From contig CATQJL010000338.1 of the NCBI GenBank assembly GCA_958299035.1, positions 57,892 through 121,891 of the forward strand: a DNA stretch of 64,000 nt. Reading direction: 5' to 3'. Under the pieces are notes generated by a model, which ran no database searches, was not told the origin of the DNA, and saw nothing but the letters and a program-made list of their open reading frames with translations. Below are positions 10,701 through 18,539 of the stretch, piece after piece; the stretch's first letter is position 1, and every line of letters starts with the position of its first letter. The position numbers and the translations under genes are program-made. Source of the stretch: Cylicocyclus nassatus. Its lineage: Eukaryota > Nematoda > Chromadorea > Rhabditida > Strongylidae.

Positions 10701-11445
10701 TCTTATCTGAGCCGAACACGTAGAAACGGGTGAAGTAGTCCTCCTTGTTCTGATTGACCGACGGGTTCTCGCAGTCCTCGCCCACACGGAGGCGGATTGT
10801 GGGATAGGCATCCGTGGGCAGTCTGAGTTCCCCCAACTCGATGCGGTTGCGCTCCTCGTCGTACCGCCATTCGGTATCAAGGGTCTGCGCAATCTTTCCC
10901 AAAATCTCAAATATGGAGGTACTCTGCCCCGACAACTCTACGGCGGTGGTCTTGGTCTGCTTGACCGAGCCGATTACGGACTTGTCCAACTCCCAACCCG
11001 TCTCAAACTTGACCGCCTGCTCCACCATAGACAAGGCATCCTCAGCCGTGCCGAGGAACGACCACTCCAACTCACGGCTCTTGACCTCCCTCTTCGTGCC
11101 GTCGGTGTACGTATAGACACAGACGGGGTACTTCTGCCACAAGTCCTGTCGGGCGTGGAACTTCGGCTCGTACACATAAAGCGTCTCGCTCTTGTGCGTC
11201 GGCTCGTATGGGTTCAGCAAGAAGAAGGGGGGATTCTGCTTGTCAAGCGCATTAGTGCCGTAATAGACGTGGAAACCCGCCTCAAGGCGCATATATTCCG
11301 CACTCTCCCATTGCAGTTTGAGGCAGTCCTCCTTCATAATCTCACGCTGACGCTTGCATTGGTCGTTGATTGGCACGACCAAGACGGGACGGTCGTCCGC
11401 ATCGTATATCCTTATAGCCGATATTCCTTTCTGATTTACTGACAT
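7783..11445 (-). CDS. Baseplate hub / tail tip protein (1220 aa)
   Basis: A large tail protein of the Tal/hub type. Residues 1-500 are a beta-rich hub region; about 560-610 form an amphipathic helix (TAESKIEEYRQQAINYANR); about 770-790 carry a DKIVSPDGKTYFDIANGEIGGN element common in the mid part of tail-tip proteins of gut phages; the C-terminal third is beta-rich and ends in a Trp/Cys-containing tip. No lysozyme or peptidase motif is evident. It is transcribed against the Dit-like gene and divergently from the fibre gene at 11573. It should contact the tape measure and carry the fibres. Confidence 0.75.
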   Translation of the reverse strand: MSVNQKGISAIRIYDADDRPVLVVPINDQCKRQREIMKEDCLKLQWESAEYMRLEAGFHVYYGTNALDKQNPPFFLLNPYEPTHKSETLYVYEPKFHARQDLWQKYPVCVYTYTDGTKREVKSRELEWSFLGTAEDALSMVEQAVKFETGWELDKSVIGSVKQTKTTAVELSGQSTSIFEILGKIAQTLDTEWRYDEERNRIELGELRLPTDAYPTIRLRVGEDCENPSVNQNKEDYFTRFYVFGSDKNITQQMVSEITNSAVKRRLPLSSAKYPEGFMDLDILKHPQLLGNLEDGFYLPDGVVYRPKQTDKSRVYPKGLYFDDVYPSSKFYIRDVLVNGKDGKQHLVDENGKILGDTYYVALTTDGANPKSGAFWNDYSLTDVLPGETLEMYWTGGILNGRKYALSAHPQYKDGNTYFYLTPDQNGALTTPNQYLHPSVGDEVTFFGYNFGDMGFVNAKDNLERTATKYLAELVQSNMKFQMRCNAVRFERYAVRDTRYTFMPLGQQIVVDYGNGDVSDVLRVIKAESSLDIPSEMTLEASAKTDPKGAIGALTDTVELNRRTAESKIEEYRQQAINYANRSMAQVFETMQQINNYYGKEIKTTQTMQQIVGDESLQFVFADNPEFKPTRAPQCFYDNKEGVFRLKMFEDPDLYFYIKHMSIGITEISTEESTDKKRKIWRMRQGTAYTTWQNDEAQMVYLECPVETGNGGVYAEAVLITSSEKLELTKDGNHYLLLGFLNSPNEEGERSFVQMYGYTEILPARITTDKIVSPDGKTYFDIANGEIGGNINFRDAIMAETIFIKDGAKVNGKGEPYYIGGLSGAQDLPVLFCGIDPSKTDTAEIERIAKYDPLPIKIMKKGYGSNLGCLNIVDDNIVDVNGTAKGLVRISNRGIVTENDALSPVNYPDTPWGAKSISTTINGYKGSETHTQTITDIIKTIFKADTKKQCAISLAGRFPFNLRFTGRLGFVHSKDYEIIACNVAIDTRMELECSINGNTDTWYTLVNWKWDTINLSLKTLRGSRSFEVSEAINTNLIISNPYHRTFSECRIRPKLTITARFGSISGILSTSTPYIKLSIDGTIGGFTLHVVDQNKANILADGGMTSAIDADNFFKLYPRDNRLVCGLRSMFDLQSVTLSVGESRVSLQKWGAIVSMACKIDNATKNDKALVIPKDYCPSYEMHFYCVTGNTGVSVTPDGKWHYYDTFSLAYGCCMWFTEG

Positions 11446-11572
11446 ACTGAAATCCTTTTTTTCTGTTAAATCTCGTTAATGGTTGCAAAAATATATCTGT
11501 TTTTCCAGTTTATGAAGTTTTTTTATTACTTTTGCGAGTGTTAAAAACGATTAATCAGACAACAGAAAGAAA
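11446..11572. promoter_or_regulatory. Divergent promoter region between hub and fibre genes
   Basis: Plus strand: TTACTTTTG near 11533-11541 as a -7 box for the fibre gene. Minus strand: TATATTTTTGCAACC near 11495-11480 for the hub gene. Both are AT-rich and lack the TTGAAT..TATCAAA signature of the small-gene promoters. Confidence 0.55.
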
Positions 11573-13789
11573 ATGAGCGCAACAACGACCAAAGACACCG
11601 AACTCGTATATGTTCCGTTTCCCGAATACGCCTCGGGACTGCCTATGGTTGACGACTTGTCGAAGGCGAAGGCTGTCGGCGTGTCGGACACGGGCGAGGC
11701 TTGCCGTGTCAGCCTTGACGTTTTGGGCGGTGTAGCCTCCGACATTGACACGCTGAAACGCAAGACCGACACCAACGCCCGCAACATATCCACGAACACG
11801 GCGGACATATACACGCTGAAGACCAAGGTCGCCGACCTTTCAGATGCGGAACTCCCGAAACAGAACGCCCGTGACATCGTGCAACTCAAGGGCGACGTCG
11901 CCTTGATAAACGCCGGGCAGAGAACCCAAGACACAAAGATAGCCAACAACACCACCGCAGCGACCGAAGCCCGTGTTTCCGCCCAAAACGCCGACAGAAA
12001 GGCGGATGAGGCGGTGCAGAAGACCGAGGAGTTGCGGTCGTACGTTGACGAGTTGGCGTCCCGTATAGAGAAAGGCGTGAGGCAGATTCCCAATATGGCG
12101 GATTACGTCGCCCTCGTCGGCGAGATTGTCCAATACGTCGGCGACACCGACAGCACATACGAGCACGGCGGTTTCTATGAGTGGAACGGCTCGGCTTGGA
12201 TGCGTGTCCGTATTGACGCACGATACAAGGCGGGCAAGGATATAGAAATCACCGAGGACGGCACGATAAACGCCACCTTCGACCATTCGCCCATTGAGGC
12301 GGAAATCAAGGCTGTGGCGGACGATTTGACGGCGTACAAGACCGCACAAGCGACCAAGGATAAGGCGCAGGATGATGCGACAAAGGCGAACACCGACGCA
12401 ATCGCTACCCTCAACGGAGGGGAGCAGACAAGCGGAAGCGTAAAGAACACCGTGCTTGACTATATCGGCAAGGCACAACACGCACGTTTCAAGGTGGTGC
12501 AGACCTTGCCACCCGTCAAGGATGCGGAGAGCAACGTGCTGTACCTCGTTCCCTTTGAGGGCAAGGAGGGCGTTTACAAGCAGTACATACTCGCTGACGG
12601 CAAGTTCGTGCAGTTGGACAATACCGAGGTGGATTTATCCAACTACTACACCAAGCACGAAACCGACACCGCAATTTCCGACGTGGCGGACGCACTGACC
12701 GCAAAGGACACCGAGCAGGACGGCAGAATAGCGCAGGTGGAGCAGTCTATCAGCACGGCGAAGTACGTGCCTTATAGCGGAAATCTTGACGAGATACCCA
12801 CATCTGAGCGAGAGGGCAAAATCTATCAGAATTGGGGAGACACCTACACGAAAGGCTTTTTCTACGAGTGGGCGAAAGACCGAGTTGAGCAAATCGAAGT
12901 TAAGGAAAATTCTTACTCAATCGACAAAGGCGTTTATACATACGATGGATTGATTGATGGTTTCATCTTAGACTGCGAGGATGCAGGACGAAAGGTGCCT
13001 GTTGTTTGGCCGGAAGGATTTTCTGCCGATTGCCAAGTAGAGTATAGGAAAAACTCACCTTGGCAAGTACAACAGATGAGCGAAACGGAAATGAAGGTGC
13101 AAGGCTCTTCTACGCCAGTACAAATTCACGCAGTCAAGACGCAATTCCCAATATACAAGAGTGTGCAAGGTAAATACACATTGTATCTCTACGTAACGGA
13201 AATTGACAGCAAGGCGAACTTCATTTATGGCGCTCCTATGTCATTCAAAATGCCTGCAAATGTTTTAGATATGCCAATCGAGGAAGTGCCGTTTTGGGTG
13301 CCGTATATTGGGTATACTTGGAAACAAATCAACGTTCAGCCGACATCAGAAACGGAGATCAAGGCCGACCTCTCTGCCCTCACGTCAAGAGTTGGAACCG
13401 CTGAAACGGCAATAACAAACCTCAGCGCAAAGTGGACGGATATTCTGTTTAGTCAGATTGACGCAGACCATCAGACCCTCGGAACTCTCAACACGTATCT
13501 TTCAGAGGCAAAGAGGACGAGCATTGACGATGCGGTGGGGAAGGCTCATCAGCAGAACACCGACACAATGCTGAACAACGGAACTCTAAAAGTCGAGAGC
13601 GACAAGATTTCCGCATCCTTGCCGATTGTCAGCAGTGGCGACATTGAGGGCGTGGATACATCAACAAACAAGCACCACCTACTCAGCAAGAAGATGGACG
13701 CATCAATGCTCAGAACCTACAACTCATTCGCTGATATGGTGGCAGACACTCAAAGACCAGCAGGATGTTGGTGTGCAATAATTGAATAA
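11573..13789 (+). CDS. Tail fibre / receptor-binding protein (738 aa)
   Basis: Trimeric-fibre style protein. Residues 50-150 and 230-290 are low-complexity coiled coils (A/T/D/K rich), interleaved with small knob repeats: one holds GGFYEWNGSAWMRV, another NVLYLVPFEGKEGVYKQYILADG, then SNYYTKHETD, and another KGFFYEWAKDR. From about base 12890 to 13340 the sequence becomes AT-richer with different codon choice, marking an exchanged domain. The C-terminus ends in a compact NSFADMVADTQRPAGCWC tip. Its position after the hub gene and this architecture indicate a virion adhesin. Confidence 0.75.
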   Translation: MSATTTKDTELVYVPFPEYASGLPMVDDLSKAKAVGVSDTGEACRVSLDVLGGVASDIDTLKRKTDTNARNISTNTADIYTLKTKVADLSDAELPKQNARDIVQLKGDVALINAGQRTQDTKIANNTTAATEARVSAQNADRKADEAVQKTEELRSYVDELASRIEKGVRQIPNMADYVALVGEIVQYVGDTDSTYEHGGFYEWNGSAWMRVRIDARYKAGKDIEITEDGTINATFDHSPIEAEIKAVADDLTAYKTAQATKDKAQDDATKANTDAIATLNGGEQTSGSVKNTVLDYIGKAQHARFKVVQTLPPVKDAESNVLYLVPFEGKEGVYKQYILADGKFVQLDNTEVDLSNYYTKHETDTAISDVADALTAKDTEQDGRIAQVEQSISTAKYVPYSGNLDEIPTSEREGKIYQNWGDTYTKGFFYEWAKDRVEQIEVKENSYSIDKGVYTYDGLIDGFILDCEDAGRKVPVVWPEGFSADCQVEYRKNSPWQVQQMSETEMKVQGSSTPVQIHAVKTQFPIYKSVQGKYTLYLYVTEIDSKANFIYGAPMSFKMPANVLDMPIEEVPFWVPYIGYTWKQINVQPTSETEIKADLSALTSRVGTAETAITNLSAKWTDILFSQIDADHQTLGTLNTYLSEAKRTSIDDAVGKAHQQNTDTMLNNGTLKVESDKISASLPIVSSGDIEGVDTSTNKHHLLSKKMDASMLRTYNSFADMVADTQRPAGCWCAIIE

Positions 13790-13807
13790 CTTTAAAAATT
13801 ATATACT

Positions 13808-14266
13808 ATGGACGCAAATGCAAACAAGTACGTAGGTATCAAGTATGTAGAGGCAATACCTATGGACGCAGAAAGAGCCAAGGAAAAAGGCTACAAGGTG
13901 AACGATAACAAGGACGGCTACGAGGTAGTTTATGACGATGGTTATAAGTCGTGGTGTCCCAAGGACGTTTTCGAGAGAAACAATGTTTCCCTTGCCGTAA
14001 GTTCTCTTGCCAAGACCGCAAAGGGTATGGTTTCAGCAAACTACAAGGAGCGATTCCTCGCAGAGTATCAGCAGACCAAAATCCGCTATGAGAAGTTGAA
14101 GGCAGTCTGCAACAAGATTGAACTCACAGAGCAGACTGGCAAGGACTACGCAGGTTTTAAGAATGACGTACCTGTGGAACTTCTCAGAGAGCAACAGAAG
14201 TATATGGGTATGTATCTCGGTGTATTGGAGAAGAGGGCAATCATTGAAGATGTTGAACTTAACTAA
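13808..14266 (+). CDS. crAss001_48-related protein (152 aa)
   Basis: The N-terminal domain contains VKYVEAIPM-like and GYEVVYDDGYKSWCPKDVFE motifs. The C-terminal half is helical (ERFLAEYQQTKIRYEKLKAV..LLREQQKYMGMYLGVLEKR). This two-part pattern is seen in a widely spread gut-phage family named after crAss001_48; its function is unknown. It lies 18 nt after the fibre gene and is probably co-transcribed. It may assist or cap the fibre, but that is only a neighbourhood guess. Confidence 0.7.
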   Translation: MDANANKYVGIKYVEAIPMDAERAKEKGYKVNDNKDGYEVVYDDGYKSWCPKDVFERNNVSLAVSSLAKTAKGMVSANYKERFLAEYQQTKIRYEKLKAVCNKIELTEQTGKDYAGFKNDVPVELLREQQKYMGMYLGVLEKRAIIEDVELN

Positions 14267-14277
14267 AAGGAGGAACT

Positions 14278-14622
14278 ATGGACGCAAATTTTTTGACAGC
14301 ATTAAAGGCTCAACTCGCTTCCGCATACAATGACGGAGGGCGTGAGAATACCGCAATCCTTGTTATGAAGAACGACAAGGAGTACGCAATCGCAACAAAG
14401 GGCAAACTCTTTTCCCCCGACATCGTGATTGACGGCGAGAACGTGAAGTTTACCCCTCTTGACGTGCAGACTGGACAGACCGAGGATGCGACATCGTGGA
14501 CAACCACCTACGAGCGCAACCGCTATGTAGTGGCTCTTGCCGACATCGCAGACGCAAGGATTAAGACTACATTCGTTGAGGTGTCGGAGAAGCCTTTGCC
14601 ACCTCAGCCAAGCGAGGAGTAA
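14278..14622 (+). CDS. Small hypothetical protein (114 aa)
   Basis: No family recognised. Predicted beta-rich, with a Pro-rich C-terminus. The start has a strong Shine-Dalgarno (AAAGGAGG, 5 nt spacing), in contrast to most genes of this phage. It is followed by two hairpins (14632-14664 and 14673-14698). Confidence 0.75.
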   Translation: MDANFLTALKAQLASAYNDGGRENTAILVMKNDKEYAIATKGKLFSPDIVIDGENVKFTPLDVQTGQTEDATSWTTTYERNRYVVALADIADARIKTTFVEVSEKPLPPQPSEE

Positions 14623-14631
14623 CAGAAATTT

Positions 14632-14698
14632 AACTCCGTGATTTTTGGTAATTGCGGAGTTTTGTCTAACATAAATCCGTCTTAGGGCGGATTTTTTT
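14632..14698 (+). terminator. Two successive terminator hairpins
   Basis: ACTCCG..CGGAGT followed by TTTTG, then AATCCGTC-TTAG-GGCGGATT followed by seven T. The second is a textbook intrinsic terminator; the first may be partial. Confidence 0.8.
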
Positions 14699-14711
14699 AA
14701 TATAGAGAAGT

Positions 14712-14828
14712 ATGGAAAAAGAATTAGCAACAGCAGATATTATATTCGATACGTGTTCATTGGTCATAATGGCAATAATCTTATTTATAGCCATTTATGG
14801 TTTTATACGTATCACTTTTGACAAGTAA
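14712..14828 (+). CDS. Mini membrane protein (38 aa)
   Basis: One transmembrane helix (SLVIMAIILFIAIYGFI) with a charged C-terminus. It is followed within 12 nt by a second membrane peptide, so the pair may act together, for example as a holin-type or superinfection factor. Function unknown. Confidence 0.55.
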   Translation: MEKELATADIIFDTCSLVIMAIILFIAIYGFIRITFDK

Positions 14829-14839
14829 GGAGGTGGAAA

Positions 14840-14974
14840 ATGATACAATATTATCACCCAGAGTTTCCCGAGGGAAATTTCGGTAACGAGAAAAGAGGTT
14901 GCGGAATAGGTGCTATTTTGGCGGTTGTTATCGCAATAGTTGTATTGATATTATGGATAAAAGGAGGTGAGTAA
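14840..14974 (+). CDS. Mini membrane protein (44 aa)
   Basis: N-terminal polar part, then a transmembrane helix (GIGAILAVVIAIVVLILWI). It has a strong Shine-Dalgarno (AAGGAGGTGG). Its own last codons AAAGGAGGTGAG form the ribosome-binding site of the next gene, so the two are translationally coupled. Confidence 0.6.
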   Translation: MIQYYHPEFPEGNFGNEKRGCGIGAILAVVIAIVVLILWIKGGE

Positions 14975-14975
14975 T

Positions 14976-17495
14976 ATGAGAGTACAGATATACGAAGGCT
15001 TAAAGGCTGACGGATTAACATATATTGATACCAATATGCCGTATTTGAAAAGATACGTCATTAAAAGCAAGTGGAAACTTGTAAAGGGTGATATTCATAC
15101 AAATAAATATCCACCTATGTATGGTGCGTCAAAAGTAGCTCCGCAACATATGAATAATGCGAGATATTGGTATATAAACGCTAATAACAATAATGATATT
15201 GAAACACGATTTTGGGACGGATTAGACACAAGGTCACTGCCATTTACTGAAATAGTGGAAATTGTTGATACTCCACACGGATTTAGTGTCAACGGAGAAA
15301 ATTATAATTTTGAAAGGCTAAGTGGAGATATTCAAGTAACGATTGAGGTATTTCAGTTTGAGGGACATAGAGCCATCCCACGCTACCATACTTGCAATTA
15401 TTTCATTATTGAGGATAACGGAACAGAAATTCTCCACCTCCGTCCTTGCAAACTCCTATCCCCATATCAGAATCATCCAGCAGGAGAGTGCTGTATGGTT
15501 GATGTACTCACCAACACCTTGTATTTCAACCAAGGCTCAGGTGCTTTTTCCGTTGAGGGAGAGGCAGGTGAGATTATTGACACTACTCCTTGCTACAATA
15601 ATATTATCAGTAAGGAGAGTACAAAGGCGGTGAGATTGAGGGAGTGGATAAAGCGTAGCGATGATTACTCGTTGGATATTATAACTAAAGTAACACCGCT
15701 ATCAGATACTATCCCTACGTATATCAGCGCACCAATCAATAACTATCCTAACTGGAACTTGGTAAGATTTTCCGAAACTTATAGACGTTTGCAGATTAAT
15801 AGTAATGGATGGGCGTATTATTATGACAACCACGCAATCAATTTAGGAACAGAAAATACTATCGAAGTATATCGCACGAAAATCAAATGCGGAAATAATG
15901 TTGTTGATTTGCCATTTGAGGAAACAAGCATAACACAAATTTTATGCAATAATTCGAATTCACCGCAATGGATAGGAGAGATTAAACAAGATGGAGCAAT
16001 CCACCTCCACCCTTGCGAACTTGCTTTACCCTATGACAACCACCCCATAGGCGAATGTTGTATGATAGACCTCAACAGCGGAGACCTATACTTTAACCAA
16101 GGTAGCGGTAGTTTCACTTGTGAGGGTGCATTTCTCGGCTATTGGCAGGATAAGCCACTCATAGACCATTATTGCGATGTAGAGGGGACATTGCATAGGT
16201 CTGTTCAGATTTTTGCGGACAATGGGGAGAGATTGAAATTGATTTGGGAAAAGAACTTGCCGTGGACAAGTCATAGATGGCTTGTTTGGACTGATACAAT
16301 AAAAAACTCGGCAGGAAATGGATTATTAGGTGCTCAAATTGATTTTGGTGCTTGCAACTCATTCAAATTCACATACGATAGTGATGCGGATTACTCTATT
16401 TATAATCAATCGCAAATTGCAATTTTCAATGATTCGAGCAACTATTTAAATAGATTCTCATTTCGTAGCAATTATCGCAGAGAGTACGATTGTTTTTATT
16501 GGCAGAACACAAAACCAGTCAGAAAATTGGATTTCAGCACACCACGAACGATAGAAAATAAAGGAGGTTCGGTCTATTACGTTGATGATGTTGCCTATGA
16601 TTTCGCCGAGGAGAAATATGCGGTCAAAATGCTCAAGTTATCAGATGCTGACAGAACTCCAAAAAATTTCAGAGTTTGCAATCTAAACATTGACGGGCGC
16701 ACCCTCGCCCCAGCCGTCCTCGACCGCCCCACCCTCGCATCAGAGGACAACAACGGAATCGCTCGTAAGCAAGGCGAGGCTGTGTTTGTTAAGCAGTGGT
16801 ATCAACGCAGAGTACTGCCGTGGTGCTTTGGTAATGTTGCAAGTAGCGGCAGTTTCAGCGTGTCGGACTATCTCATAGAGGGGGAGGACTATGAGAGGAT
16901 TGAGGGAGTTTATTCCGATGGCACACCTTGGATTGATCTTAGATACGTCCGCAATCAGAATAGCAAGATAGATGCTGTATTATGTGCGCAAAATCCGACA
17001 AAGCGAGAATATCCAGGCGTATATGGCGTTACATATACAACAAGTTTCGGAAATGGCTCAAATTCGTGTTTCTTGACACAAGTGCAATTAGCTTTTAGAT
17101 ATAGCAATGACGCAGAATACAAGGATGTATATTTCGACAAATCAGCAGAATACTCTATATCTGATAGCCACGGAAAAATCATTTGCAATGGTGTAGAGCA
17201 AGCAACTGATGGCCGTATATATTCCAATGACCCTATGTTCTTATTTACTATGCGAGATAGGCGTTATGGAGTATCACCACAAAGAATGAGCGGTTACATT
17301 AAGTCCTTCAAGATTTCGGAAGTCTCAACAACAATCCTCAACCTCATCCCTATCCGCCTACTCCACACAATCGAACCAACTTGCACCCACAACGGAAAAG
17401 GCGGAAAGGTCGGAGAGATAGGCTTTTTCGATAGTGTGAGCGGAAAGTTCTACGGCAACGATGGCAGTGGTGAGTTTACGGAGTATGTGCCTTAA
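14976..17495 (+). CDS. Second tail fibre/adhesin with internal repeats (839 aa)
   Basis: Beta-rich protein with a duplicated module: HLRPCKLLSPYQNHPAGECC..LYFNQGSGAF near residue 150 and HLHPCELALPYDNHPIGECC..LYFNQGSGSF near 345, plus a diverged C-terminal copy (IGFFDSVSGKFYGNDGSGEF). Such GSGxF modules occur in Bacteroidales phage adhesins. ATG at 14976 is chosen because AGGAGG lies 7 nt upstream; a GTG nine bases earlier is less likely. Base composition is clearly AT-richer than the neighbours, which suggests recent exchange. The likely role is host recognition. Confidence 0.7.
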   Translation: MRVQIYEGLKADGLTYIDTNMPYLKRYVIKSKWKLVKGDIHTNKYPPMYGASKVAPQHMNNARYWYINANNNNDIETRFWDGLDTRSLPFTEIVEIVDTPHGFSVNGENYNFERLSGDIQVTIEVFQFEGHRAIPRYHTCNYFIIEDNGTEILHLRPCKLLSPYQNHPAGECCMVDVLTNTLYFNQGSGAFSVEGEAGEIIDTTPCYNNIISKESTKAVRLREWIKRSDDYSLDIITKVTPLSDTIPTYISAPINNYPNWNLVRFSETYRRLQINSNGWAYYYDNHAINLGTENTIEVYRTKIKCGNNVVDLPFEETSITQILCNNSNSPQWIGEIKQDGAIHLHPCELALPYDNHPIGECCMIDLNSGDLYFNQGSGSFTCEGAFLGYWQDKPLIDHYCDVEGTLHRSVQIFADNGERLKLIWEKNLPWTSHRWLVWTDTIKNSAGNGLLGAQIDFGACNSFKFTYDSDADYSIYNQSQIAIFNDSSNYLNRFSFRSNYRREYDCFYWQNTKPVRKLDFSTPRTIENKGGSVYYVDDVAYDFAEEKYAVKMLKLSDADRTPKNFRVCNLNIDGRTLAPAVLDRPTLASEDNNGIARKQGEAVFVKQWYQRRVLPWCFGNVASSGSFSVSDYLIEGEDYERIEGVYSDGTPWIDLRYVRNQNSKIDAVLCAQNPTKREYPGVYGVTYTTSFGNGSNSCFLTQVQLAFRYSNDAEYKDVYFDKSAEYSISDSHGKIICNGVEQATDGRIYSNDPMFLFTMRDRRYGVSPQRMSGYIKSFKISEVSTTILNLIPIRLLHTIEPTCTHNGKGGKVGEIGFFDSVSGKFYGNDGSGEFTEYVP

Positions 17496-17645
17496 TCTTG
17501 CTTGCAGAGTAAATCCGCTAAATTTGCAAGTCGCTGATTGAGAGTGGGTTTTTGCTTGATGGCGAAATCCGTTTCGGTATCAGATTTAAACACATCGAAT
17601 TCGAGGTGATTGGAAATTTACCGATAATTTCCTAAGATTACCAAT

Positions 17646-17688
17646 AAAAAAGCGAGTAGGGGTCAGACTTCTACTCGCTTTTTTTTAT
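17646..17688. terminator. Bidirectional terminator
   Basis: AGCGAGTAG (17651-17659) pairs with CTACTCGCT (17671-17679) with A-run on the left and T-run on the right. It closes the fibre cassette. Confidence 0.9.
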
Positions 17689-17719
17689 TAAAAAATGTTA
17701 AAATATTTGCATAGTATAA

Positions 17720-17941
17720 ATATTATACCAACTATTCCTTGAGAGGGTTGAAGACGCTTGCGCCGATTGCGAGGACTCGGTGCGGTTTCGCTTTGAGGGG
17801 ACGGACTTCTGCATCATCCCCTCCGACGAGTTCAAGCAGACATACGCCACCACGCTGGGCGGCACCATAGGAATTGAGCAAAGCCTTTGCGTTACTACGA
17901 AGGCGCAAATACTAACCATAAAAAAATGGCTGAATAAATGA
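17720..17941 (+). pseudogene. 5'-truncated ORF upstream of HTH gene
   Basis: An open frame with strong GC-third-position coding bias (DACADCEDSVRFRFEGTDF..IKKWLNK) ends in a TGA that overlaps the ATG of the HTH gene. The frame has no ATG, GTG or TTG start near its upstream end (an internal GTG lies at codon 24) and begins right after the fibre-cassette terminator. It is probably the remnant of an older gene cut by the exchange that brought the AT-rich fibre cassette. Function unknown. Confidence 0.5.
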
Positions 17942-18429
17942 TTAGAAACGCAATCAAAAAGGCACTCGCCGGGCGTGCTTGGAGTGCCTACAAGTTGGCG
18001 CAACTTGCCGACATTCCGAGCAACAACGTGTACGCCTTTCTGAAAGGCAAGGACACGCTGAGCCACGCAAAGGTGGAGGCGTTGCTGTCGCTTTTGGACT
18101 TGGTGATTGAGCCGAGTCCGCTTGCCGACTATCAGAGATACGGGGCGGACATTCCGTACGCCTTGACGACGAGCGGTGTGCTTTGCCTCATCTACGACGA
18201 GGACGGCATTGGTCTGACCTCAAAGAAGATGGCAATCCCGACAGAAGACCTCCCACGGGTGGAGGCTATGGCAAGGAGCAACAAGGAACGGGCGCTCCGT
18301 GACCTTGAATGGCTGAAGGACAAGCCGACAAAGGCAACGGGCGAGGTTGGTTTCATAGACTTGAACCCTCCGCATTGGTTCGGATTGATAAACTGCGACG
18401 GGAACGGCAAGTTCATAACGGGAATATAA
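17938..18429 (+). CDS. HTH (XRE-like) protein (163 aa)
   Basis: The N-terminal 55 residues (WSAYKLAQLADIPSNNVYAFLKGK..VEALLSLLDL) fit an XRE-type helix-turn-helix in which the recognition helix is followed by a Phe-Leu-rich turn. The remainder is unassigned and contains a helical arginine-rich piece. It resembles the HTH protein at 42583-43029 (same P(S/P)NN(V/L)Y(A/T)FL core), so the two are probably paralogues. It is convergent with the LysR gene and shares its terminator. It is probably a transcription regulator. Confidence 0.7.
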   Translation: MIRNAIKKALAGRAWSAYKLAQLADIPSNNVYAFLKGKDTLSHAKVEALLSLLDLVIEPSPLADYQRYGADIPYALTTSGVLCLIYDEDGIGLTSKKMAIPTEDLPRVEAMARSNKERALRDLEWLKDKPTKATGEVGFIDLNPPHWFGLINCDGNGKFITGI

Positions 18430-18436
18430 TAAAAGG

Positions 18437-18496
18437 AAAGACAGAGGACGGACGGCGTGTCATTGCTTGCGCTTGTCGGTCTTCTGTCTTTTTTTG
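18437..18496. terminator. Long imperfect terminator between convergent genes
   Basis: AAAGACAGAGGACGGAC pairs with GTCGGTCTTCTGTCTTT (18474-18490), then T7. An 18-bp direct repeat (ATCGTGTCGGGTTCGGGT, two copies, about 18505-18540) follows and overlaps the end of the LysR gene's 3' region. Confidence 0.65.
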
Positions 18497-18539
18497 TTTT
18501 CTGCATCGTGTCGGGTTCGGGTATCGTGTCGGGTTCGGG

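Noticed and set aside
11840..12481. Minus-strand frame of 213 codons inside the fibre gene
   Set aside because: Antisense frame of the fibre gene, whose plus-strand reading has coherent fibre domains.
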